Shown here piece by piece: positions 24,301-36,152 of a stretch of DNA of 64,000 nt (position 1 is its first letter; every line of letters begins with the position of its first letter). The stretch spans positions 246,428 to 310,427 of the forward strand of contig SIJG01000081.1 in the NCBI GenBank assembly GCA_023374025.1, read 5' to 3'. The stretch comes from Heterodera schachtii (taxonomy: Eukaryota; Nematoda; Chromadorea; Rhabditida; Heteroderidae). A program made the translations under genes and the position numbers. Below the pieces are notes generated by a model. The model saw nothing but the letters and a program-made list of their open reading frames with translations, did no database searches and was not told the DNA's origin.

Positions 24301-24416
24301 GACTCTCTCCCTTTGGCATCAGGCGGACGATTTGGTCGTAATTGGAGCACTTTGCTGAGGTCAACACTTAAGCAAATAAATATTTTTGTTTGAAATTTGG
24401 TGTTGGCGCAATACAT
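21339..24416 (-). CDS. Uncharacterised large multi-exon protein with a Gln/His tract
   Basis: Not recognised. From the 5' side: an exon with VLQLRPNRPPDAKGRESFVY and IKDLPIDELTPWN (about 24370-24237), then one with STRFSSVQFDAEKNSLVFN. After IYYACDSNRERCLPG, a splice at an internal donor leads to TFVIFIYEFAHAEFLYRTYG. The same exon (23829-23420) then has a Ser/Gln/His-rich linker with an HHHHQQQQQ core and an acidic helix (VPLKMEDFIMDETGAMP). Next come a basic, NLS-like exon (LKRVKRSNSEQPDPENG), an acidic coiled segment (REELAQLLDKLDDQFVV), and downstream helical exons such as ETLLQNLSATLEDFCDSD. A nuclear or regulatory protein is a reasonable inference from the low-complexity linker and basic cluster. 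Both ends are uncertain, and two adjacent genes cannot be excluded. Confidence 0.5.
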
Positions 24417-24768
24417 ACATTAAGCCATTTTAATTTATTTAAAAATTATATTAAATCAAAAAATTTTGACAAGCTTCCCTCTCGATCATTTAATGAAAAA
24501 CCACAAACTCACTCACCAATTATTAATGTTAAAGACGAGTCTCGCTGCGGTTTGTGAGGATGAAATAAATTCTTTAGAATACCAATTTTCCATTTTAAAT
24601 ACTTTAAAAAATTTAGTTATGTACATATGTAATATAATGTACAATATTAGGGTAATACTGGAGAATCTGGGCTCCACCCAAAAAATTGTTTTTTTCTGTT
24701 TTGGAAAGACCAACCCGGGGTTTTCGGGGCTTCTGATCACAAATATGATATCAGTTTTGAAAACTCAT

Positions 24769-25013
24769 TGATTCTTTCATTGATTTTGAAAATCATGATT
24801 TTGTCAATATGGTAAAATGGTGCACCCTTTTTCGAATGAAGTAACCATACCGGTATATGAGCAGCACTTTTTATTAGCCAATGAGATGATGAATAGATCA
24901 CACAAAACATAAAACACTTACTGCCCTGCCAATAATCAATTTTTAGGAACATTTGACAATATTGAAAAAATTTCGAAAATCTATGCTTTTCAAAATCAAT
25001 GATAGAATCAATT
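24769..25013. repeat. Short inverted-repeat (fold-back) element
   Basis: ATTGATTCTTTCATTGATTT at the left reappears inverted at the right (ATTGATTCTATCATTGATTT on the other strand), and the match continues inwards through TTGAAAA and TCAATAT. Total size is about 245 bp. No target duplication was recognised. Around it, 24417-25789 holds no gene I can support; 25150-25560 has C/T- and G/A-rich low-complexity tracts. Confidence 0.6.
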
Positions 25014-25797
25014 ATTTTTGCAAATCTGTAGGTAGGTTTGATTATCAGCAGAATTCAATTTTCCCGTTTTTAATTATAAAATTAACAGACAACAACATTA
25101 GCATTTTTGCAAATAGCAAGTTCTGCTTCCCTGTCACACTCATTTTTTCACCATGCACACATTTGCTGTTGAGTGATAGGGATTGGGGTCGGATGAAAGG
25201 TTGAGGAGGAGGGAAAGGGGAAGGGGGGATGTGAGATGGAAAACTGATGAATGAGCGAATTGCTGGGATGGTTGAGAAGGAATGGAAGGCGTATGTATGG
25301 CGAGTATCGATCTATTCGGTCGTCGTTTCGACACGGCGGCCGGTCGTCATCCTCCTTTGAGACTGAAGAGGACCGGGCGGCGTGCGGGCGCCCCTCGCTC
25401 GAATGTCGGTCGGGGGGAGTTGGGTGGGAAAGGGCTTCTTTCACCTCCTCTCTCTCTCTCTTTTTTCTTCCAATTTGTACATATAGCGTCCACTGTGGTC
25501 GGATGAAACCCGGGAGAGGTTCTTACTCCCATCCCTCTCCCCCTCCGTCCCACTTCACCACCTATGCTGCCCATCACCTTTAACACCCTCCCACCGTTTG
25601 TCGACGTACATATTCCATTGTATTTCACTAGCCTAGCCAACAATTCGACCTTCCCTTTTCACTCGCACATTTCCAAAACGCCTTTGGAAACAATTTGTAA
25701 TCATACATATATTTCTAGAGCAACAAGTCACTCATGAAGTGGAAAAATTAATACTATAATAAAAAGAACCAAATTAAAACTTTATATATATAATTAC

Positions 25798-27291
25798 TAG
25801 GGCCCCGACTTTTAGTGACGAAAAATCGCAAAATAGTTAACTAAAATAGTGACGAAAAAGTGCCAAAATAGTGACAAAATAGTGAAAAAAGTCCGAAATA
25901 GTGACGAATAGTGACATAATTTTCAGCCAAAAAATGAGCAAAAAAAAATTTTATTCACTAATTTCAGTTGCAAATGAGGTAAATTTCCTTTCTAACATTT
26001 ATCTTAACAAATATTGACATTTTTTAAATCAAAAATTTTGTCAAGAAAAAATTTGGGGGAAAATTTTTATGAAAATTTTCCAATTCTTACAAAGGAGAGG
26101 TACCCAAGTGACGGTGGGACTTCCGAATGAAACTTACAGGGTAGGTAGATTACCCCCCCTTTGTATTATAAAATTTTTTTTATTTTTGCTAAATGAAGCT
26201 TCTGGCCGAGATATGAAGCTTTTCCTTTTTGACATATCAATATCCTTTACAAAGAATGTGAAGCCAATGTGAGCGGCGATGGCCCAGTTGGTATGCATTT
26301 AGTTCTTTTTTTCTTCTTCTAAAGTTCAATTCCCCCACCCTGCAAATAATTATTTTTTGTTTTTTACATATCCAAAATATTTTTTTAGCCTTTTAACACT
26401 AATAATTTTGGCCTTAATATTTTTTAATTTTATTTTATTTGATAGAATAAAATTTTGAAAAATTGAAAAATACTCTCAAAAAACCAAAAAGTTCTCCGCT
26501 AATTTAAAAAAATAATTTTATCTGAAAAAGACCAATTTTATCCTCGAACAGCTTATTAGCAGATGAATAAAAATGAAAAAAAAATAAGACCAAATTTATT
26601 AATGTTGAAGTTTAAAAAAATTTTGAATAGGAAAAAACAAATTTAGATGTGCTAAAAATCTTTTGGTGATTTGTAAGCTAATTTTAAAGAAAATAAAGGC
26701 TTTTAGCATCCGGCGGTGCCGATAGGTGCCGCCGGTGTGAATCTTATTTTTAAAATTTTTTGAAAATGTTTTAAGAAAGGACAAGAAATTTCGTTTTTGA
26801 GAGTATTTTTCAATTTTTCAAAATTTTATTCTATCATATAAATAAAAATTAAAAAATATTAAGGCCAAAATTATTAGTGTTAAAAGGCTAAAAAAATATT
26901 TTGGATATGTAAAAAACAAAAATAATTATTTGCAGGGTGGGGGAATTGAACTTTAGAAGAAGAAAAAAAGAACTAAATGCATACCAACTGGGCCATCGCC
27001 GCTCACATTGGCTTTTGTATTTTTCAAAAAAATTTAGATCGATTCTTAGGGGTGCATTTTTTGATTTTATTGAATTTCCAAAAAATCTCGAAATAGTGAA
27101 AAATAGTGACAAAAAGCCAAAAAAGTGAATTTTCACTATTTTAAGTGACAAAACGCCAAAATAGTGATTTCTAGTGACGAAAAATGACGTCCAAATGAAA
27201 AAATTTTAATGCAGAAATGCGTTTTTTGAGCTCCTTTCTTCAAATCAATTGAGCAAAAAAAAAAGTTTTTTCACTAGAAATCGGGGCCCTA
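25798..27291. mobile_element. Non-autonomous hAT-like element, TAGGGCCCCGA ends, 8-bp target duplication
   Basis: The ends are TAGGGCCCCGACTTTTAGTG and, inverted, TAGGGCCCCGATTTCTAGTG. A perfect 8-bp direct repeat ATAATTAC flanks them at 25790-25797 and 27292-27299. TAGGG/CAGGG termini with 8-bp duplications are the hAT pattern. Inside each end, the motif AATAGTGAC recurs several times in the same orientation at both ends, as expected for subterminal transposase-binding repeats. There is no transposase ORF. A second, fold-back element occupies 26261-27014. The right end is about 230 bp upstream of the uL13 start codon. Confidence 0.88.
26261..27014. repeat. Nested fold-back element with tRNA-promoter-like boxes in both arms
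   Basis: The arms, over 200 bp each (starting AAGCCAATGTGAGCGGCGAT at 26261, and its complement ending at 27014), are almost exact inverted copies. Near the outer end of each arm lies TGGCCCAGTTGGTA, matching the RNA polymerase III A-box, and about 50 bp further in GTTCAATTCCC, close to a B-box. No tRNA cloverleaf can be folded between them. The centre carries a short GC palindrome (26707-26733). The whole unit lies inside the hAT-like element 25798-27291. Confidence 0.75.
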
Positions 27292-27525
27292 ATAATTACA
27301 TAATTTCGTTATTTAGTCAGAATCTATGCTTTTTCTTTTTTATTCATCTCCCGTTTTTCCGGGACTCTCGGTCCCGGCCTTTGTTCAAAATACCAGAACT
27401 GGGAGCTGGCCAATCCTTTCGGGATCCCGGTCCCATCCGAGCTCTAGTATTTATGGCCCATAACAATTAAATTTGCATTATCTATTGTTATATATACGGT
27501 TAAGGATTAAAAAATATAATTCGGA

Positions 27526-28607
27526 ATGGGATTTTCGACAAAGCCAATAATTATTGACGGAAAAGATCATTTGCTTGGACGTTTGGCCGCTGTCGCTTCG
27601 AAACAGCTTTTGCTTGGCCAGAAAATTGTTATTGTGCGATGTAAGTTTTTTCTTTGTTTATTCTAAAATACTATTCGATCAAGGCGAATCGATCAACATT
27701 TCTGGCAACTTTCACCGTTCCAAGCTCAAATTCCTCGCATTTTTGCGCAAACGCTGCAATGTGAAGCCATCTCGCGGACCCTTCCACTACCGTGCACCAT
27801 CTCGGATTTTCTGGCGCACGGTTTCTTTTTCATAATATGAATGCAGTAAACTTGTAGATAACAGATATTATGGTTAGACTAAAGAATTCAAAACACACTC
27901 ATTCTATCAATTTTCATAGCTAATTTTTGCTAATATACATTAGAAGTTTCTAAAAACATGCCAAATTCGGAGGGTGTCATTCCTCCGGTAAAATATGATA
28001 GAAACCAAGTAAATTTTGAATCTCATTCATTTAGGTTCGTGGAATGCTTCCGCATAAAACCGCACGAGGTATGGAAGCACTGAAAAAGTTGAAATGTTTT
28101 GACGGATGCCCGCAGCCGTATGACACAAAGAAGAAATTCGTACTTCCCAATTCTCTTCGCCACATCGCATTGAAACCGCGACGCAAATATTGCACAGGTG
28201 AGAGGCGTTACTGCTCCCCCACCCCGCTAAATATGAATTAATTTATTTTGGATCCCTTTCACTTGTACAAATTAATCAAGCTTTCCGACCCCACCCGCCC
28301 CGCCTCCCTTTAAAGTATGAATGGCATAATCAGTAGTGCCCCCATCTCTTATTGTTAGACAAAAACCTAAATTCCTTATCCTATTCAACTCATTATTTTA
28401 AAAATTTTAGTCGGCCGTCTCGCTCACGAAGTTGGCTGGCAGTATCAAGGCGTTGTAGAGAAATTGGAGACGAAGCGAAAGGTCAGAGGCGCTGCTTTCC
28501 ACGAGAAGAAAAAGGCAGTGCTGAAGCTGAAGAGGAAGGCGGTCGAAAATGCAAAGCCAAAGACGGCACTGTTCGACAAAATTCTCGAGCAGTACGGACA
28601 CGCGTAA
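27526..28607 (+). CDS. rpl-16: 60S ribosomal protein uL13 (RPL13A; nematode RPL-16)
   Basis: Four exons (27526-27640, 27684-27820, 28035-28197, 28411-28607) encode 203 residues, the same length I recall for human RPL13A. Landmarks in order: [20 protein letters not shown] at the N-terminus, [60 protein letters not shown], then the Lys/Arg-rich C-terminus with [15 protein letters not shown] and a final [12 protein letters not shown]. All junctions are in phase with GT-AG borders. It is a structural protein of the large cytosolic ribosomal subunit. Introns are 43-214 nt. A transposon end lies about 230 bp upstream, so core promoter elements are confined to 27300-27525; that interval is AT-rich before the ATG. 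Confidence 0.95.
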
Positions 28608-29198
28608 AGAAGACGACGAAGACCAGTCAGTGGGACCGTTTACGGTGAATGATCACCTTTTTTTTTGTTGTTACCATTTGTTGAATGAAAGTATTTAAAA
28701 GAAAAAATTTTCATTTCTTGCAAAATTCTGCTAACTTGAGCCCAGACGGGCTTTTACCGGGCCGCCCTTGTAAAGCCTGGTCATTATGACTAGGATTAAA
28801 TTTTAAATATAGATATTTAAGTTTTGAGAATTTGTGACTCTCCAACAGATTTAGTTAGTCTCAAAATTATACGGCGACCCTTCCTTCCTCAAAAGTTCTT
28901 AAAAAAGCATGCCACAAAAAAAGGGTAAAAGTAAGCAATAAAAAAAGAAAAGGTATTGTTTGTCTTAAATTTGAAAATAAGACGCGTATACACACCGACT
29001 CCATTCAGTACAAAAAAGTGCACCAAAAATCCAGGTTTAGGACCTCCGGGCCCACTCTTGTTCATTTCAAAAACTGCTAACTAATAAAAAAACGAAATAA
29101 CTTCGCTCAGTTTGTCCTGTCGTGACTATTGTGAACTATAATGGGTTTTTTGTGGACATCAGGCAAATGTGGTATGAAGCGGAAGATATTGATGAAAC

Positions 29199-29262
29199 AA
29201 ATCCATCTAGGGTTGAATGAAGTTGATCAGAAGCAGTCAAACTGGTTTTTAATAGGCTTAAA
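29199..29262. repeat. Decayed fragment related to the 10003-10685 element
   Basis: CATCTAGGGTTGAATGAAGT followed by TTGATCAG and CAAACTGGTTTTTAATAGGC parallels the terminal repeat of the element at 10003 (GATCTAGGGGTGGCGGAAGT, AAACCGGTTTTTGAACCGAT). Similarity is partial and no partner arm was found. Confidence 0.45.
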
Positions 29263-29354
29263 CTCGAAAATGAAGACATTTGGGATTCCTAACTTTTAAA
29301 AATTGTCAAATATGGACAACATTTGGCAGCATTCGAACACTCGGTAATACTGTC

Positions 29355-29745
29355 GATGGTACCGGTAGGGGACGGTTCGGTGCCCGCCGTTTCGGTACCA
29401 GCCCAAGTTTTGGACTACAACTTTTTTCATTGTTGACCAATCTAATAATCTTGGTATCATTCGGAAGCTTTATATGTTTAGTAAGCTTTTTCTAACCTAT
29501 TGCTTAGCGATTAGACAATTACCAAAAAAGTTATAACATGAAATAACAAAAAAAAACCAAAATTTTGGAAGTTTTTTCTTAATAACTTTTTTTACAAGCT
29601 AAAATTTTTTTTGTTTTTTGTAAGGCTAATAGAGCTTGTGAAGGGCTTTCGAATGATACCAAGATTGTTAGATTTGGTCAACAATGAAAAAAGTTGTAGT
29701 CCAAACTTGGGCTGGCACCGAACCGTCCTGTTCCGCGATGGTACT
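29355..29745. repeat. Inverted-repeat element, arms about 100 bp
   Basis: The left arm (GGACGGTTCGGTGCC, CAGCCCAAGTTTTGGACTAC, ATTGTTGACCAATCTAATAA) is repeated inverted on the right (29640-29740) with few changes. A short palindrome (GATGGTACC) begins the left arm. There is no ORF; it is probably a MITE. The surrounding interval 28608-30045 has no gene that I can support. Confidence 0.7.
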
Positions 29746-30045
29746 CCCCCCCCCCCCTTTAAAAACCGCACAAAACCCTCTTTTTGCCTCTTTATGGGAC
29801 CAGTAAAACCGACGAAAGCATTAATACATCCTGGTTGTATTTAAACTAGTCTAACTCATAATTGGATCTCGAAAATTGCAAAGCCATTAGAAGGACAGGA
29901 CACAAATGCTATAATGTCTTTTTATCTCCACAAAAATTAAGTTGACATGAGAAAGATGAAAAAAGGAAATGAAAGAAGATGCTCAATTTTACATACAGCA
30001 AATGATAAAAACGGGTGCCTTCACAGAAGGCTAATTAGTGAGTGA

Positions 30046-33000
30046 TTAGAAATCGTCGTCCCATCCGCTTTCATCGGAGCCACAGGCGAAATTATCAGTC
30101 GACGGATAGCGGTCGAAATTCTGAGTGTCCGTCAAACTGCGAACCTTAAGTAGCAAAAGCCATCGGTTTTATGAATCTTGAATTTTGGCCAGTATTCTTA
30201 ATGTATTTTCTGATCAAATGTGAATTTCGACTTTTATTGAATTTGGACATGTCAAAAAGGGTGCCTTTTTCGTGGTCAGCAGCGACAAAATGTTTTTTAT
30301 AACCCTTTCAATTTTCAGAAATGAGAGGCGAAATTAAACTTTTGCCGTTTTTACCTTCGGTCGGATGGGCGGACGCATTGAGTGGTTGCGAAAGGAGGCG
30401 AAATCGAAGTTTTTGAACCTAAAAAAGGAAAGAATCAATGCGTTCCCTTGGCGAAATGTGCCGAATTAAAAAGGCATTTCTTTCCGCCAATTGGCGCCAT
30501 TCCTCACCAAATGTCCTGCCTGACATCCTCTATCCGACCATAGCCCAATCGTTGCGTGGGGTCGCGTCGGCAGAACTTGCAGATCAAATTGCGCGCGTTG
30601 TCCCCCATGTACCGGGGCCAAGCCAACAATTGGACACCCCTCAGAATGGCATTGTACCTTAAGGGGGGAGAGGGTTGGTTGGCAATTAGTTGACTAATTG
30701 GTCGGGGGTCTTCCCCGGCTGACAATCCCTGCCTACGTGTGCATTGGGTCGGTGGACGCAAAGGGCGGACTGCCGGAGAGAAGTTCGAACATAAAAATGC
30801 CGAGGGACCAAAGGTCCACCGCACTGTCCTGCCCCTTGTTGAGAATCACTTCGGGTGCCACATATTCCTAAACAATTTGGGTTTGGCATTCGCTTAATTG
30901 GCCAAATGTCGCACCGCTGTGCCACAGAATGTCCATGCCCGTGAGCCCTCCGTCGGCAATTTCTTGGCGAATCCGAAGTCAACCAATTTGGGGTTCCCGT
31001 CGATGTCCAGCAGCATGTTCTCCGGCTTCAGGTCTCTGTAGATGATCATCCGCCGGTGCAGGTAATCAAACGCTTCCAATGCTGCGGCACAGTAAAAGCG
31101 CGCGGTTGCCTCGTCGAATCGGCCCCAATTCCTTAGCATTGTCCAAACTTCGCCGCCGGGACAATATTCCATGAGCATGTAAAGTCTCTCGGAGTCGCGG
31201 AAGGTTTTGTGAAGACGGACAATGAAATCGCAATGACAGCTCAGCAAAATGCTGCGTTCGTTGAGTACATGTTCGACCTGAGGGAAAAGCGACGGAAAGT
31301 GAAAAAATGGACGAAAGAGAAAGTCCAAAAGGACGGAATTTGATGGACCAATTTCGGAGCATCTCCCCACCTGGTTCATCTCCTTGACATGCCGTTTGTT
31401 CAATACTTTCAGCGCGTACACCCGTTCAGTGTCGATGTGTTTGACCAAATTGACCCGTCCAAACCCCCCAACTCCCAACGTGGAGACGGTCTTCAATTCG
31501 GCCAACTCCAAATTACCCAACATGGCGGTGTCACGTTCATTTGCTTCAGCACTAAAATTTAATGAGTCAGTAATCAATTAGTTGTCTCTCTCTCCCCCTC
31601 CCTCTCCCCTCTCTCTCTTGGCCCCTCTAAATTCGCTTCTCCAATTTAGGCACTTTAAACAATTGGGTTTTTAATGCCATTGGGTTAGTTAATTGATCAG
31701 TCCTTGCCCAATCGTTTGCCCCCCCCCCAAATCCCCCAAAAGTCCGTCCGCAGTTGAACACCTCCTTTTCCGCATCATTCCGCCGATGAATTTGCTTAGT
31801 GTGCGCCCTTTTTCCCTTCTTCGGTCATTCTTCCGGTTCTTTTCCTTCTCTAATATTTTCAGCAACCGAAGGATGAAAATTTGCAAGAAATTTTGGCTCG
31901 TGGGAGGGCATTCCCGCGCAACACTTACGGCACCATCGATGCCATTTCGATGTGGGAAAAGGGGCGGGGAGAGGGGACGACCCCCGCCAAAGCAACCGAA
32001 CATTTGGGCGAAATAAAAGCACAAATAAATATTGGCACAGCAAATGGAAAAGATTTGAAATGCTAAACGGACAATGACAAGAAAATAAAAAGGGACCGAT
32101 TGGAAAATGGAAAAGTTACAGAATTTGCCCATTCGTTTAATTCCCCCCCCCCCCCGCCCACTCTTTCCAAATTCGTTTTTCCTATTTTCATCCTCCGATT
32201 GGCCTATCGCGCGACTGTCTTCTGCTGCAGCAGCAGCAGTTCAAGTATTTGCTGTGCTCATTTGGCGGGAATTGGTGGTCAGGACAAAGGTAATTTGTGG
32301 GGATGGGTGGGGGGAGGGATTAAGCAATTGGGACGAACGAACGAATAAATGGGAGAGTGAAAGAAGGAAAAAGGAAAGATGAAGCGGACTCGAAAGGGGG
32401 GTCAAATCGAGGGGAGCACACAAAGGCGCGCGGTTGGCCAATCATTAGCCCTTTTTTGTCACAATTTTTTTCTCTTTTTTGAGTCAAAATGCCCGACGGT
32501 CCATCCATCTCAAAATCGGTTGGGGTGACGAAGAAATTTCCTTCGTATGAATTCCTTTTTTTTTTTACTGACACTTGCGCAAATAATTTGGGCCATTCAT
32601 TCATTTTCAGTCAGACGGACGCCGTAATAAACGAAGAAGAAAAAAGTTAAATTACACAATTTAAAAGGGAATTATATTTAAAAATAAATGAGTAGTTGTA
32701 ACAGAAAGGAACAAACGAAGCCATGTGATTTCCGAAATTTTGTAAATGTTTTCTCGGGAGTGAGAATGTTTTGAAGGAACGAATAAATAAATGACCACGG
32801 AAAAAACGATTTTTTGTCTAAGGGATAATTATAAATAATGGCAAATGAATGAATTGGCAGGAAAAGGCGGAGGGATTAAAGGCAAATGGAACGGACAAAA
32901 GGAAATGTGTAAAGTTATAAAGCGATTGATGGCCAAAACTGGTGTCTGGAGAAGAAGACCAAACCATGGGGTGTGATGATAATTGGAGATGATCCGATGA

Positions 33001-36000
33001 CGGAGATGGGCGAACTGATAAGGGAAAGAGTGGGCAAAGCAACGGCGGACGAATGGACAGACGACGGACGGACGGGCGAAGGAAAGAATCAGCAAAAGCA
33101 AACACTGATCGGAGGGGACGGGGGGGAGAAGGGCATCGACTGATCGGAATGGACAAAGGCAACGAATAAAAACGAGAAGGAAAGGGGCATCGACTGAAAA
33201 GACAATCATTTTTTGAATGGAGTCCCCCCAGGGGATCGATCAACTCCCCCCCCCCCGCCCTAAAAAAGCTGGGAGACTCTTTGCCGAAGAGGGCACTCTT
33301 CCGAGGGATTTGCTGTCCCAAGCCCATTAACTCCCCGCTTGTCCCTCCAACAATTAGCATATTTAGTTGGCTTCATCCCCCCCCCCCCAATTTGCTCACC
33401 ATTCGTTTTCCGTCATTTGTCCGTCTTTTCCTTGGCCTTCCGCCGCCCCCTCATAATTTGGCCTCGTCCCCATCGCGTCGTTCGCATTTTCGTCCGTCAA
33501 CGAAGAACTGCTGCTGGACTGCTGCAGGTGCGGGTCCGGATGTTCGCCCTGAAAGTGGCACAAATTTGGCCTTTGTTTTGCCATTCCATCGGCTTCTCTT
33601 CTCCTTCGCTTTCCCTCCCCTTCTTGCCTGGTGATGTTCCAGCTTCAACGAGTGGAGGAAGTGAGAATGGCACAGCGACTGGGGGAGTTTGGCCGCGACT
33701 TGCTCAGCAAGCATTGCCAGCAAAGTGCAGCCTTCCACCGAATCGACAAAATAATGGCAATCGGAAGAAAAGGGCGCAGGATGTGTGAGTAAAGAAGAGC
33801 TAAGATAAAAAGAGAATCAAAATGGGAGGAAAGAAAAGTGAGTTGGGAAATGCGGGAAAGAGAAAGGGGGAGAGAAAAGAAGAACGGAAGAGAGAGAAAG
33901 AAAAGAGGAAAAGGAAAAAGAGAGAGAGGGAGGGGGGAGGGAAAGAGACGGATGGAAAATGAGAGGAGGAAGAGAAAACAGAGAGAGAAACGAAGGAAGG
34001 AACAAGAAAGAGAGAGAGAGAGAGAGAGAGAGGGTGGGGGGAAAGAACGGAGGAAAAGGAAAAGAGAGAGAGTGAAAAATGGAAAGAGAAAAGAAGAAAT
34101 GAAAAAAAAATGGAAAAAGCAAAGAAAACTTAAAATCATTCAAAAGCTTATTTGGTTAATAAGCGCCAATACACAATGCTTTTGTTTATTGTTTATCTCC
34201 CCCCCCCCCCCCCGCCGTCTCCGACGGCTGCAGAAATCGCAAATAAAACGAAGGGAAGGGATAAATCCGTGGCCATTTCAAAGCATTCATTGGTCGCTGG
34301 TTATTTACTTAGTATTTTGACATTTTAGTCGGAAAGGAGCAATTAAATGACGGACTCAGAAGAAAGCAAAACTGATAAGGAGGGAGAAAAAGCAAAGAGA
34401 AAATAAAAAGAAAAGATAAAAAGGGAAAAAGAGAGAAAAAGAAAGAAGAATGTTTGTTAATAAAAGAGGAAAAGGAAGAAACGAAACGGAGGTGACGCAA
34501 TTTGGAAGGATTAATTACTCAATTAAGTGTATCAGGCGAAGGGAGAGGGGAGGGGGGTAATTAGAGAAAAGACGAACGGCGGGGGAACAAGTTGGGGGGG
34601 GGGGGCGGGAAGGAGAGAATTGATTTTGATTTTAGAAGGACAGAAAGACGAAGGATTACCAATTAAAAGCGAATAAAGATCAAAAGAAGAAACGCAAATT
34701 CATTGTATGGGGGATGAAAAAAAAAAACAGCAGACCGATCGAAATGACGCACCCCCCCCCCCTCCCCCCCCCCCCCCGAAAAAAAAACAGACCGATCGAA
34801 ATGACGCACCCCCCCCCCCTCCCCCCCCCCCCCGAAAATGGTGCCAATTTCGTCTCATATTTGTAAGTGTTAGCGCACTATCGGCCGAAATGATTCCCCA
34901 TTTTTGGAATGGACGATGCGTTTAAGGACGAAGGCACGGCAAAAATGAAAAGGGAAGGGGGGAGGGAGAGAGTGGAGCGAACATGAGTAGGGACAGCAGA
35001 CAGAAAAAATTATGACGAGAAAAGCGATGTTTCGGGTGGAATGCCCGCGGTTTTAAGGAGGGGAAGGGGGAGAGGAGAGGGAGAGGGATTGGATGTATGT
35101 CGGTCGAAAGACGAAAGGGCAAAAGCGGAGACAGACGCAGCGGGGGTGGGGAGGGGAGAAGGTGGAAGTAACGGGAAATTCACGTGAATAGAAAGCTGAA
35201 TGAGGAGAGAAGGAAGTCTGAGAAGGAAGGGAATATGTGGTGGGAATTGGCTGGGGGAAAGGGGGGGGGGGGTAAGAAGAAAGAAAAGAGGGGGGGGGGG
35301 GGGGGGGCGGACCAATGAACGGGAGGCTTTTTGTTTAATGTTAGCCAATTAGGAAAAACATTCAAAATAAAATAAAATCCTCGGCATTTAATATTTTCCG
35401 AACGCTGAAAAGTCATTCTCAAACAATGCATAAAATACTTTAAAGCATTGTTTGTATTGGATGGCCCCATTCCTCTCCCCCAATTAAAAGGAAACTGCGA
35501 ACGAACGAACGAATGAATTTTTGTAAAAATAAATCAGCCGCCGGCGGAGGGCGGACCGTTAACAAATAATTTGCAGAGAATGGACAATAAAATAAATACA
35601 TTGCAAGTTTATAACGCATCTCAACAACACATGAAATTGACTCTCCCTCCCTTTCTCTCTCTTTGTCTTTCTCTCTCTCTCTCTCTCTCTCTTTGTCTCC
35701 CTTTCTCGCCCCCTTATCGCTCTTTTCCTCTCACTTTACCTCTGTATCTTTTCTTTGTTTTCTCTAATATCTCTTCGCTATTTATTCGTCTGTAAGTCCG
35801 TTGAACCCGTGGAAATGGGATTGATTGCTCGTGAATGATTAATGGATAACGAATGACATTGGCATTAAATGGGCGAAAGAGGCAAAAATGGGACGATGCT
35901 TTTTTGTATGCCGAAATGGGAAAAGGAAAAACAGAGAAAGAGCGGGGGAGGGGGGAAAGGGACGGACGGACGGACTTTTAGTAATGCAATCAATCGTCTG

Positions 36001-36073
36001 TCTGGACAACGGAGGAAGGAAGTGAAATGTTAGCCGCTTTTGAATGGGAAGTAAAACGGAGAGAGGGGAAGAG

Positions 36074-36152
<79 letters not shown>

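Noticed and set aside
26261..26340. A tRNA gene
   Set aside because: A- and B-box-like motifs are present but no cloverleaf, anticodon arm or paired acceptor stem can be drawn; treated as tRNA-derived repeat.
33339..33788. A 149-codon plus-strand ORF ending before a good GTGAGT donor
   Set aside because: The opposite strand carries two PKG linker exons here with acceptors, donors and phases that join the regulatory and kinase halves; the plus frame is Ser/Pro low complexity.
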